A stretch of DNA of 64,000 nt from Acidobacteriota bacterium (GTDB lineage: Bacteria > Acidobacteriota > Vicinamibacteria > Marinacidobacterales > Marinacidobacteraceae): NCBI GenBank assembly GCA_022826195.1, contig JAJDVI010000001.1:62001-126000 (forward strand), read 5' to 3'. Positions 43,375 to 51,275 of this stretch are shown in pieces. Position 1 is the first letter of the stretch. The number at the start of each line of letters is the position of its first letter. Under the pieces are notes generated by a model that saw only the letters and a program-made list of their open reading frames with translations, did no database searches and was not told the origin of the DNA. Made by a program: the position numbers and the translations under genes.

Positions 43375-43504
43375 TATGTAAGGCTCATTGGTACGGATAA
43401 GGCGTTCCGAGTGTCGTGCCCGGGTTCGAAGGGCGCAGAGTCTCGGCGCCGGTGCCGCGCTCCCGTCCGATGCGGGCCGGAGGCCGGCAGTCCCGTGTCC
43501 CCGC

Positions 43505-44638
43505 CTACGGATCCTCGTCGGGCCCGGTGGGCGGCGCCCGCACCAGATCCACGATGGCCCCGGGATGGGAGACCCGGATGGCGGCGCCTGCGGCCAGCCG
43601 CACTGGCTCCCGGAACGCGAACTTCTCCGCCCAGTCGGCATCGAAGCGGCGGATGCGCAGCAGCGGCGTCACCGCCCCGTCGCTTCCCACCGCCTCCACG
43701 GCGAACCCGCCCGGTCCGGGGTCAAGGCCTTCGGGTGGCAGGACGGAGAGGAGGGTCGCCGGGCCCACCGGGGTGGTTCCCGGCTCGACCGCCAGTATCT
43801 CGACCGGGCGGGTCCGGTCCGGGAGCGGCGGGAAGACCACCACCTGGGGCGCATCTTCGAACTCCAGCCCTTCGGTGTCGAACCCCTTGCGGTAGGACAG
43901 ATGCAGGAAGAAACCCGCGTCCTCCGGCAGGCGGTCGAAGACTCCCTCCGGACGCATCCGGGGCTCCTGCCCCACCACCCACGTGAAGACCGGCGTCCCG
44001 CTCGCGCAGTCGTCGCCGGCGTACAGGACGGCACGCCGCAGGATCGAGACCGCTTCGCCGGGAATCAGCGCGAAACCGGCCGCCGCCGCTCCCACGCCCT
44101 TCCCCCGGACCAGCGGCTGGCAGACGGCTGCCTCGGACTCCATCTCGCCGATGACGACCGGCTCCGCCAGCGTCAGCCGGCTCAGGGGCAGATCCGCTTC
44201 GGCCCCCGGACCCTCCGGTTCTTCCTCCGGAGCCGGTCCCTCCGGCGCCAGCCCGATCGCCCAGTCCACGAGCATGTCCGTCTCCCGATCGTCAAGCGTC
44301 CGGGCGTGGGCGAAATCGCCGGTCCCGTCGTCGGGCAGCCAAGGGGGCATCTGGCGCTGGAGGACCTGCCGGGCAATGGAGTTGGCCCACGGCAACGCGT
44401 CCAGGTAGCGCATCAGGTTCACCGGCGCGGGGCCGGTCCCCGAGTGGCAGGAGGCGCAGCGCCGCTCCAGGAGGGGCCGGATGTCGCGCCAGTAGCCGTA
44501 GCGGGAGAGTTCCGGTTCGTGGGCGTTCGCGGCGCCGAACCAACCGGGGGCGGCTACCAGGATCGTGGCCGTGGCGGCAACGAGGCCAGTCAGCAACGCG
44601 GGGACTTGCCCGGATCGCTTCATTCGACGGTCCTTCAC
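43505..44638 (-). CDS. Exported cytochrome c domain protein
   Basis: The 377-residue protein has a signal or anchor (about 12-38) and then a single c-type heme site CASCH (61-65), within DIRPLLERRCASCHSG. MPPW (97-100) supplies the likely Met ligand. The C-terminal 220 residues are beta-rich with no motif I can assign; they loosely recall the C-terminal domain of copper type II monooxygenases, without clear copper ligands. It overlaps the upstream metal-binding gene by 4 bp, so the two proteins probably act together in the periplasm. Confidence 0.72.
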   Translation of the reverse strand: MKDRRMKRSGQVPALLTGLVAATATILVAAPGWFGAANAHEPELSRYGYWRDIRPLLERRCASCHSGTGPAPVNLMRYLDALPWANSIARQVLQRQMPPWLPDDGTGDFAHARTLDDRETDMLVDWAIGLAPEGPAPEEEPEGPGAEADLPLSRLTLAEPVVIGEMESEAAVCQPLVRGKGVGAAAAGFALIPGEAVSILRRAVLYAGDDCASGTPVFTWVVGQEPRMRPEGVFDRLPEDAGFFLHLSYRKGFDTEGLEFEDAPQVVVFPPLPDRTRPVEILAVEPGTTPVGPATLLSVLPPEGLDPGPGGFAVEAVGSDGAVTPLLRIRRFDADWAEKFAFREPVRLAAGAAIRVSHPGAIVDLVRAPPTGPDEDP

Positions 44639-45735
44639 TCCGGCGCGTGCTCCGGGAGCCCCTGCATCCCCTCCGCGAAGATCTCGTACGCCTCTCCGAC
44701 GCGGACCCGGTCGCCCTGATCGCCGTAGAGGTCGAGCAGCCAGGCGCCCCTCACGATCCGCTTGAGCGCCACCCAGGGGCGATCCGACGCCTTTTCGCCG
44801 TAGGCGAGCGCCAGCTCCTTCGCTTCCAGCGCCGGAATGAAGAGATCGGCCCAGCGGCCCTGGTCGATCAGCGCCTGGACACGCCGGTCGCGGGCGCGGA
44901 TGGCGTCCAGGATTGCCTCCGCGGTGTCGGGGACACGCAGTTCGGGCAGTTCCGTCGGCGCGGCTTCGGCCGTCAGGGCGGCTTTTTCTTCATCGGAGAG
45001 GAAGATGAAGTCGAAGCGGTCCTCCTGGTCGCGGTCGGGGAACTGCACGAAGGCCGTGAATGCCGCCCGTTCTCCGGCCGCGGCCTCGACCGGCGTCTCG
45101 AGTGCGCCGGGAGCCGTCGAGAGGGCCACCGGGTCACCCAGCGGCGCCCCGCGCTCGTCCGCCGGAACCACGCGCGCCCCGAAGGGCTCCGGTTCGATCG
45201 GCCGGGTGAAGGAGTCGTAGAAATAGAGGCGGAAGGCCCCGTCCTCCAGAGTCCCTTCCAGGTGGTGCACTCCGTCCGGCGCCATGAACAGGACTCCCCC
45301 GTGACGCGGGTTGTGGTCGCCGTGTGCGGAGACCCGGGTCGTCATGGCCCGGGGGACGTCGCCTTCGCAGACCCCGGGCTCCACGAAGACGCGATCAGGA
45401 TCGGAGGGGCAGAACCACACCACCTCCCGCGTCGCGGGGACCAGCGGGTCTCCGGTCTCGGGACAGATGCCGGGTTCCTCCTCCACCACGCCGTCCTCCT
45501 GCGCCAGGCAGACGTAACGGGTCACCAGCGTCCGCCGGACGAGCGCCATGCCGCAGAGCGGGCAGCGCCCCTCGCCGTGCGCCTGGTGGTCCCGGTGCAT
45601 GGGGCAGAGCCAGACCGTGTAGGCGTCGTCGAGGGTGCTCTCGACCTGGGCGGCCCGGGCGCTCGGAACCGGGGCCGCGCCGGACAGGGGGAAGACCAGC
45701 GCGAGCGCGACCAGGAGAGCCTTCCGGACGCTCAT
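44635..45735 (-). CDS. Exported heavy-metal-binding domain protein
   Basis: The 366-residue protein has a signal peptide (MSVRKALLVALALVFPLSG). Residues 41-63 read VWLCPMHRDHQAHGEGRCPL followed by CGM, the heavy-metal-binding (YHS-like) domain with Cys44, Cys58 and Cys61. Two further Cys pairs follow (RYVCLAQEDG with PGICPETG, and VWFCPSDPDR with PGVCEGD), and then an HGDHNPRHGG segment. It is probably a periplasmic copper or other metal handling protein. The ATG at 45735 fits the signal peptide better than one at 45756. It is coupled to the cytochrome gene. Confidence 0.7.
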   Translation of the reverse strand: MSVRKALLVALALVFPLSGAAPVPSARAAQVESTLDDAYTVWLCPMHRDHQAHGEGRCPLCGMALVRRTLVTRYVCLAQEDGVVEEEPGICPETGDPLVPATREVVWFCPSDPDRVFVEPGVCEGDVPRAMTTRVSAHGDHNPRHGGVLFMAPDGVHHLEGTLEDGAFRLYFYDSFTRPIEPEPFGARVVPADERGAPLGDPVALSTAPGALETPVEAAAGERAAFTAFVQFPDRDQEDRFDFIFLSDEEKAALTAEAAPTELPELRVPDTAEAILDAIRARDRRVQALIDQGRWADLFIPALEAKELALAYGEKASDRPWVALKRIVRGAWLLDLYGDQGDRVRVGEAYEIFAEGMQGLPEHAPE

Positions 45736-45796
45736 GGGCGGGAAATTAGCAGGCATGGGGGAGATGCTGCCTGACGTGGATAGGGGTGTGCCCTGC

Positions 45797-45955
45797 GCGG
45801 CGCTCCGCGCCGCTGTGCCGGCTAAAGCTGGCGTTCCTGGCCACAGGCGTCATCTTCGCGAGGTGGCCTTCCGAGCTGGACGCGTCCTGAGGTTGGGTGG
45901 GGTCGGGACCTGTGCGGCGCGGAGCGCCGCACGTGCCGGTCGGAGACCGGCGTTC
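45797..45955. repeat. Two direct copies of a REP-like double-hairpin repeat
   Basis: Copy 1 has GCGGCGC-TCC-GCGCCGC (45797-45813) followed by GCCGGC-TAAA-GCTGGC and GTTCC (45817-45837). Copy 2 has GTGCGGCGC-GGA-GCGCCGCAC (45912-45932) followed by GCCGGTC-GGA-GACCGGC and GTTCC (45935-45955). Both have the same order and the stems are conserved while loops vary. The second hairpin plus its GTTCC tail matches the repeats at 60126-60257. The rest of 45736-45972 shows nothing else. Confidence 0.65.
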
Positions 45956-45972
45956 CAAGCCGGAGGCGCCGT

Positions 45973-46455
45973 TTACTCCCGACGGGTCAGGTTGACCACG
46001 ATGCCGTTGGCGGCGCGGACCAGGTTCTGGGGGGTGATGAGGATTTCTTCCCCCCAGACGCCGGCGCCGACTCCGAGGACCGGCTCTTCCATCAGGTCTT
46101 CGTCGATGAACGTCCGGGTGTCTTCCTGCTGCCAGGAGAACGGTGGGATCGAGCCGATCCGGTAGCCGGTGAACTCGATCACCGCTTCGGGACTCGCGAG
46201 GCGAATGTTCCGGTTGCCCATCGCCTTCTTGAGCTTTCCCGAGATGACGTTCCGGTCGCCACCGACCGCGATCAGCGCCCGCTCGCCCGTTCCCGACTGG
46301 AAGATCAGCGTCTTCACCATCTGGCTCTCACGGTAGCCGAGCGCGTGCGCCACCGAAGCGGCGCCCTTCGGCGTCGATGCCGGGAACGTGCGCCGCTCCC
46401 ACGGGACTCCGAGCTTCTCGAGATGCCGGTGGGCCGGCAGCGCGCCGTCGCTCAC
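45973..46455 (-). CDS. ybaK: YbaK/EbsC-type aminoacyl-tRNA deacylase
   Basis: The 160-residue protein has the YbaK/ProX fold blocks: a Lys in YRESQMVKTLIFQ, VGGDRNVISGKLKKAMG, and GSIPPFSW near the substrate pocket. Members hydrolyse mischarged tRNAs such as Cys-tRNA-Pro. Length and motif order are normal. It overlaps the SDR gene upstream by 4 bp. Confidence 0.9.
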   Translation of the reverse strand: MSDGALPAHRHLEKLGVPWERRTFPASTPKGAASVAHALGYRESQMVKTLIFQSGTGERALIAVGGDRNVISGKLKKAMGNRNIRLASPEAVIEFTGYRIGSIPPFSWQQEDTRTFIDEDLMEEPVLGVGAGVWGEEILITPQNLVRAANGIVVNLTRRE

Positions 46456-47252
46456 CCCGTCCTCCGGGCCATCTGGCGGCCCACCTGCATTCCCAGCCAG
46501 CGCACCACGAACCGCGGCAGCAGGCGCGGCACAAGTGGCACCAGCCGCGGGAAGAAGCCGGGGTTGATCACGACCTTGCCCCTGAGAGCCCCCCGGTAGC
46601 CGGCCCGCGCCACGGACCCCGCATCGGCGAGCGCGAGCCGGCGAATCCCCGAGAAGCCCTCGATGCCCGCCGTGCCCAGGAAGGGAGTGTCCACCGGGCC
46701 GGGACAGAGGACGCTCACCGTCACCCCGGTGCCCGCGACTTCGCCGGCGAGCCCTTCGGTGAGGTGGAGGACGAAGGCCTTGGTGGAGGCGTAGGTCGTG
46801 AAACCGAGACCCGGGACGTAGCCGGACCCCGAGCCGACGTTCAGGATCCTTCCCCGGCCCCGCTCCAGCATCCCGGGGAGATAGAGGTGGCAGAGATCGG
46901 CGAGCGCCGACAGGTTGAGCCCGATCATCGCGCGCTGCACCGCAAGCGGAACCTCCGCGAAACGCCGGCTTATCCCGAACCCCGCGTTGTTGACGAGGAA
47001 GTCCACCTCCATGCCGCGCTCGCCGGTCGCCGCGTGGAGACGCTCGGGGGCTCCCGGCTCCGCGAGGTCCATCGGCAGCGCCACCGCGCGCACGCCGGAC
47101 GCGGCGCGGATTTCCTCGGCGGCCTGCTCGAGGCGTCCCGCGCTGCGGGCCACGAGCACCACGTCGCGCCCGCCTTCAGCGCACAGCGACGCCAGCTCGC
47201 GCCCGATGCCGGTCGAGGCGCCGGTGATCAGCGCCCACCCCTCCGTTGCCAT
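46452..47252 (-). CDS. Short-chain dehydrogenase/reductase
   Basis: The 266-residue classical SDR has the dinucleotide motif TGASTGIG (10-17), LVNNAG and the active-site YASTK with a preceding NVGSGSG. The C-terminal 40 residues are basic and hydrophobic (FFPRLVPLVPRLLPRFVVRW), perhaps membrane-associated. Such SDRs are often annotated as acyl-CoA or sterol-like reductases; the substrate is unknown. The ATG at 47252 is chosen over a TTG at 47270. It is divergent from ppk1 across 50 bp. Confidence 0.87.
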   Translation of the reverse strand: MATEGWALITGASTGIGRELASLCAEGGRDVVLVARSAGRLEQAAEEIRAASGVRAVALPMDLAEPGAPERLHAATGERGMEVDFLVNNAGFGISRRFAEVPLAVQRAMIGLNLSALADLCHLYLPGMLERGRGRILNVGSGSGYVPGLGFTTYASTKAFVLHLTEGLAGEVAGTGVTVSVLCPGPVDTPFLGTAGIEGFSGIRRLALADAGSVARAGYRGALRGKVVINPGFFPRLVPLVPRLLPRFVVRWLGMQVGRQMARRTG

Positions 47253-47302
47253 TGTCGTAGTCTTCTCCAAGCGCGGTATTTTCCCGGAAAACCGTCCGTT
47301 TC

Positions 47303-49519
47303 ATGGCCTCGAACCATCCCCGCCGTCCCACCGCGGTCATTCCGCGCGAGCTCTCGCAACTCGCGTTCAACGCGCGCGTCCTTCAGGAGGCGCGGGACGA
47401 GACCGTTCCCCTGGTCGAGCGGCTCCGTTTCCTCGGCATCTTCTCGAGCAACCAGGACGAGTACTACCGGGTGCGGGTGGCGGCGCTGCAGCGGATCCAG
47501 AAGATCAGTCCCCACCGCCGCGGGTTCTCCGACTGGGATCCGTCGGCCCTCCTTTCCGACATTCAGCGCCAGATCCTGCGCGACCAGTCCCTCTTTCTCG
47601 AGACCTACGACGCCCTCGTGCGCGAACTCGAGCAGCACGGGATCCGCATCATCACCGAAGCCGGCCTGAGCCCCGAGCAGGGGGAGTACGTCCAGGACTA
47701 CTTCGTCCGCGAGGTACGTCCGCACCTGACCCCGATCATGCTGGAACGGAGCGGACAGACGCTCAATCTCGACGAACGGGAGATCTACCTCGGCGTCCGG
47801 GTGCTGCGCTCGGGCCGGCGCCGGCCGATGTACGCCATCGTGGACATCCCCACCCGCTCGGCGGGGCGGTTCGTCCGCCTGCCATCGGCGCCGGGCCGCA
47901 CGGACGTCATCCTGCTCGAGGACGTGATCCGGTATCGGCTGCCCGAGATCTTCTCGATCTTCCAGGTCGAGAGCGCCGCGGGCTACGTGGTGAAGATCAC
48001 CCGGGACTCGGGGCTCGACCTCGACGGCAGCCCGCAGGACAGCTATCTCCGCAAGGTGGAAAAGAGCGTGCGGCGGCGGCTGACCGCCGCGCTGGTGCGC
48101 TTCGTCTTCGACCAGACCATGCCCGGCGACTTGCTGGAGGCCCTCTGCCGGAGTCTTCGGATCCAGGACCGGAGCGTGCTGGTACCGGGCGGCCGGCATC
48201 ACAACTTCAAGGACTTCATTCACTTTCCACGGCTCAGGAGCGGTCTTCGCTACGAACCCTGGCCGACCCTGGACGTCCCCGCCATCGATCGCGAGCGATC
48301 CATCATGCAGGCGATGCGGCGCCGGGACATCCTGATCCAGACCCCCTACCAGCGCTTCTCCTACCTGATCGATCTGCTCCGGGAAGCGGCCATCGACCCC
48401 AAGGTCACCCGGATCTCCGTGACCATGTACCGGGTCGCCGACAACTCCGGGGTGGTCAATGCCCTCGTCAACGCCGCGCGCAACGGCAAGAAGGTCACCG
48501 CGGTGGTGGAACTCACCGCCCGGTTCGACGAGGCCACCAACATCGAGTTCACCGACGTCCTCACCCGCGAGGGCGTCCGCGTGGTCTTCGGCCCGGAGGA
48601 GCTCAAGATCCACGCGAAGATGGGGCTCATCGAACGCCGGGAGCGGGGCCAGCGCGCCCTCTACGGTTTCCTCGGCACCGGGAACCTGAACGAGGACACC
48701 GGGAACCTCTACGCCGACCACTTCCTCCTGACCACCCACGAGGGGATCTGCCGGGACCTGGCCCGCCTTTTCCGGGTGATTCGCCGGCCGTACGAGATTC
48801 GCGACATGGAGCATCTCATCGTTGCGCCCTGGACGCTCCGGAGTACGGTGGAGCACCTCATCCACGCGGAGATCGCCCGCGCCCGGCGCGGCGAGCCGGC
48901 GTCCATCGAGGTCAAGCTCAACCACCTGACCCAGCCGGACACTGTTGGCCTCCTCGAGGAGGCCGCAGCGGCCGGGGTCCGGATCCGCCTCATCGTGCGG
49001 GGAACCTTCTCGATTCCCACCGAGAACCTGCCGGCGGGCGCCGAGTTCCAGGCGATCTCCATTCTGGACCGCTACCTCGAGCACTCCCGGATCCTCGTCT
49101 TCGGAAACGGCGGGGACCCGCTCTACTACTGCACGTCCGCCGACTGGATGCCGCGCAACTTCGATCGGCGCATCGAAGTCGCCTTCCCGGTCTACGACGA
49201 GCGGATCAGGAAACAACTGCGGCACTATCTGGACCTGCAGTGGGCCGACAACTGCAAGGCCCGCAAGCACGACTCGGAGGGACGGAACCGGCGGGTGCCC
49301 CCAGGGACGCCGCGGCGGGCCGCGCAGGAGTCCATCTACCGGTGGCTCGCGGAGCGGACCGAGGCGGAACGCGCGCAGCTCGAGAGGATCCGGGAAGCCC
49401 GGGTGCCGGCCGCTCCGCCGGCGGAGCCGGAAAACGCTCCGGAACCCGGACCGGCTCAGCCCGAGCTGCTGCTGACCAGCAGCGCGGCGAGTTCCTCCCC
49501 GGCATCGAGCCGCGCGTAG
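47303..49519 (+). CDS. ppk1: Polyphosphate kinase 1
   Basis: The 738-residue protein has the four-domain PPK1 pattern. The start reads PRELSQLAFNARVLQEA, and FLGIFSSNQDEYYRVRV follows. The catalytic His437 lies in LKIHAKMGL, NLNEDTGNLYADH comes after it, and a second conserved His594 lies in YLEHSRI. It makes polyphosphate from ATP. The family-conserved part ends near codon 690; the Pro/Ala-rich tail is extra, and its last 64 bp overlap the convergent dehydrogenase gene. Confidence 0.96.
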   Translation: MASNHPRRPTAVIPRELSQLAFNARVLQEARDETVPLVERLRFLGIFSSNQDEYYRVRVAALQRIQKISPHRRGFSDWDPSALLSDIQRQILRDQSLFLETYDALVRELEQHGIRIITEAGLSPEQGEYVQDYFVREVRPHLTPIMLERSGQTLNLDEREIYLGVRVLRSGRRRPMYAIVDIPTRSAGRFVRLPSAPGRTDVILLEDVIRYRLPEIFSIFQVESAAGYVVKITRDSGLDLDGSPQDSYLRKVEKSVRRRLTAALVRFVFDQTMPGDLLEALCRSLRIQDRSVLVPGGRHHNFKDFIHFPRLRSGLRYEPWPTLDVPAIDRERSIMQAMRRRDILIQTPYQRFSYLIDLLREAAIDPKVTRISVTMYRVADNSGVVNALVNAARNGKKVTAVVELTARFDEATNIEFTDVLTREGVRVVFGPEELKIHAKMGLIERRERGQRALYGFLGTGNLNEDTGNLYADHFLLTTHEGICRDLARLFRVIRRPYEIRDMEHLIVAPWTLRSTVEHLIHAEIARARRGEPASIEVKLNHLTQPDTVGLLEEAAAAGVRIRLIVRGTFSIPTENLPAGAEFQAISILDRYLEHSRILVFGNGGDPLYYCTSADWMPRNFDRRIEVAFPVYDERIRKQLRHYLDLQWADNCKARKHDSEGRNRRVPPGTPRRAAQESIYRWLAERTEAERAQLERIREARVPAAPPAEPENAPEPGPAQPELLLTSSAASSSPASSRA

Positions 49520-50493
49520 GCCGTCCCCGCGTCCGCCAGGGGGACCCGGAGCGTCACCAGGGTCTCGAGCGGGACGCCGCCGAGCAGTTCCCACGCGGTC
49601 CGGCGGCGCCGCTCGACGGTCCAGGAGGGCTCCAGCGGCGGCAGGTGGCTCACCTGGCTCGACACGATCCGGATCCGGCCCCGGTGGAACCAGCCGCCCA
49701 GGTCGAGCGGCGTCTCCCCCCCGGCCAGCCAGGAACCCGCGATCACGCGCCCGTCCCGGGCGGCCGCCCGGATCGCCGGGTCGAGCGCCGACCGGCTGCC
49801 GGAGACCTCGAAGACCACTTCGGCGCCCCCGGGGAAGGCGTGGCGCACGCGTTCCACCGCCTGCTCCGGCGCGACCGCCTCCCGGGCCCCGAACTCCAGC
49901 GACCGGCGCCGGCGCTCCGGCTTCGGTTCGACGGCGATCAGGCCGCCGAGCGGAAACCGGGAGAGCAGCGCGGTGAGGGCGAGGCCGAGCACTCCCTGAC
50001 CCACGACCACCACCCGCTCTCCGATCCGGGGCGCCCCGTCGAGGAGCAGATTCACCGCCGTTTCGAGATACGGAAAGAGCGCCGCGCGTTCCTCCGGCAC
50101 GTCCGCCGGGACGGGGAGCAGGTCGCTCACCGGCGCGCAGAAGACGTTCTGGTGAGGCACGAAGGCGAACACCCGGGAACCCACCGCCGGCGCCGCGGCG
50201 GGCGCTCCGGGTCCGAGCGTTTCCACCCGGCCCACCGAGGCGTAGCCGTAGGGAAAGGGGAACCGGAACGAGCCGCCCGCGTGCGCGCCCAGGGTCTCGT
50301 CCCGGGGAAGCGCGGGATCGAGGTCTCCGCGCCAGGCGGCGAGTTCGGTGCCCGTGCTGATCGCCGATACGCACGTTCGCACGCGCGCCTCGCCGGCCGC
50401 GGGCTCGGGCGCCGGCCCGCGGCGCACGGCGGCGCGGTGCGGGCCCTCGAACCAGACGGAGAGCCGCTCCGCGCCTGACGGCGATCCGGTCAC
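49456..50493 (-). CDS. Zinc-type medium-chain dehydrogenase/reductase
   Basis: The 345-residue MDR-fold protein has SAISTGTELAAWRGD, FPYGYASVGRVETLGPG and a Rossmann motif VVVGQGVLGLALTALL. The usual catalytic Cys and the structural four-Cys lobe are not evident, so zinc binding is doubtful, as in the BchC-like branch. The stop lies 64 bp inside the end of ppk1 on the other strand. The 2-bp gap to the RibD-C gene indicates one operon. Confidence 0.8.
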   Translation of the reverse strand: MTGSPSGAERLSVWFEGPHRAAVRRGPAPEPAAGEARVRTCVSAISTGTELAAWRGDLDPALPRDETLGAHAGGSFRFPFPYGYASVGRVETLGPGAPAAAPAVGSRVFAFVPHQNVFCAPVSDLLPVPADVPEERAALFPYLETAVNLLLDGAPRIGERVVVVGQGVLGLALTALLSRFPLGGLIAVEPKPERRRRSLEFGAREAVAPEQAVERVRHAFPGGAEVVFEVSGSRSALDPAIRAAARDGRVIAGSWLAGGETPLDLGGWFHRGRIRIVSSQVSHLPPLEPSWTVERRRRTAWELLGGVPLETLVTLRVPLADAGTAYARLDAGEELAALLVSSSSG

Positions 50494-50495
50494 GG

Positions 50496-51275
50496 TCAGC
50501 CCTCGCGCCCGGCGGCCGGCGCGGGTCTCCGGGCGCCGAACCGGGGCCGGCCGGCGAACACGAGGTCGTCGTCGAGACGCGCCCAGCCGAGTCCCGCGAG
50601 GTCCACGGGCGCGGGCACCCGGGCGAGGGCAGGCTCGCCGCCGACCAGCCGCGGGGCGACCGTGATCACGACCCAGTCGGCGAGCCGTGCCGCGAACATC
50701 GAGGTGAGCACCCGGCTGCCGCCTTCCACGAGCAACCGCCGGACGCCGCGCCGATGCAGGGCGCGCATCACGGATCGGAGGGGCACCGGGCCGCCCGGCG
50801 AGCGGAACCGCAGCACCGTCACCCCGGCGGCGCGAAGCCGCGCGGCCCGCTCACCGGACGCCCCGAAGCTCGTCGCGACGAGTGGCGGGGGAGCGGCCCC
50901 GGAAGCTCCGCGGCTCCGGAGAAGCCGGGCGGAGGGCGGCAGCCGCAGCCGGCCGTCGAGAATGACCGGGAGGGGGCTGTCCCCGGCGACGAGCCTCACG
51001 TTGAGCCGCGGGTCGTCGGCCAGCACCGTGCCGATTCCCACCAGGATCGCGTCATGGCCGGCGCGCAGCCGATGCGTGAGTTCCAGCGAACGCGAACCGC
51101 TGAGGCGCAGGGGCTCTCCGGGTCTCGCGGCGATGGAACCGTCGAGACTCTGGGCGTAGCTGATGGTGATGCGTGGCCGCCCCCGCGCCCCCACGGTCTC
51201 GGCCGAGGTCAGTTGGTCAACGAGGCCCTCGAGTCCCGCCGCGGGCAGGCCCGCGGCGCGGGAACGCGCGATCAC
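50496..51275 (-). CDS. RibD C-terminal-type reductase (DHFR-like)
   Basis: The 259-residue protein has the RibD_C reductase pattern ISYAQSLDGSIAARPG, GHDAILVGIGTVLADDPRLN and VEGGSRVLTSM. No deaminase domain is attached. It could reduce the ribosyl side chain of a pyrimidine or pterin using NADPH. It sits between the hydrolase gene (4-bp overlap) and the MDR gene. A riboflavin role is uncertain because no other rib gene is present. Confidence 0.85.
   Translation of the reverse strand: MIARSRAAGLPAAGLEGLVDQLTSAETVGARGRPRITISYAQSLDGSIAARPGEPLRLSGSRSLELTHRLRAGHDAILVGIGTVLADDPRLNVRLVAGDSPLPVILDGRLRLPPSARLLRSRGASGAAPPPLVATSFGASGERAARLRAAGVTVLRFRSPGGPVPLRSVMRALHRRGVRRLLVEGGSRVLTSMFAARLADWVVITVAPRLVGGEPALARVPAPVDLAGLGWARLDDDLVFAGRPRFGARRPAPAAGREG

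Noticed and set aside
47228-50374. A 1000-codon minus-strand frame across ppk1
   Set aside because: PPK1 motifs are unambiguous on the plus strand, and the minus-strand product has no domain.
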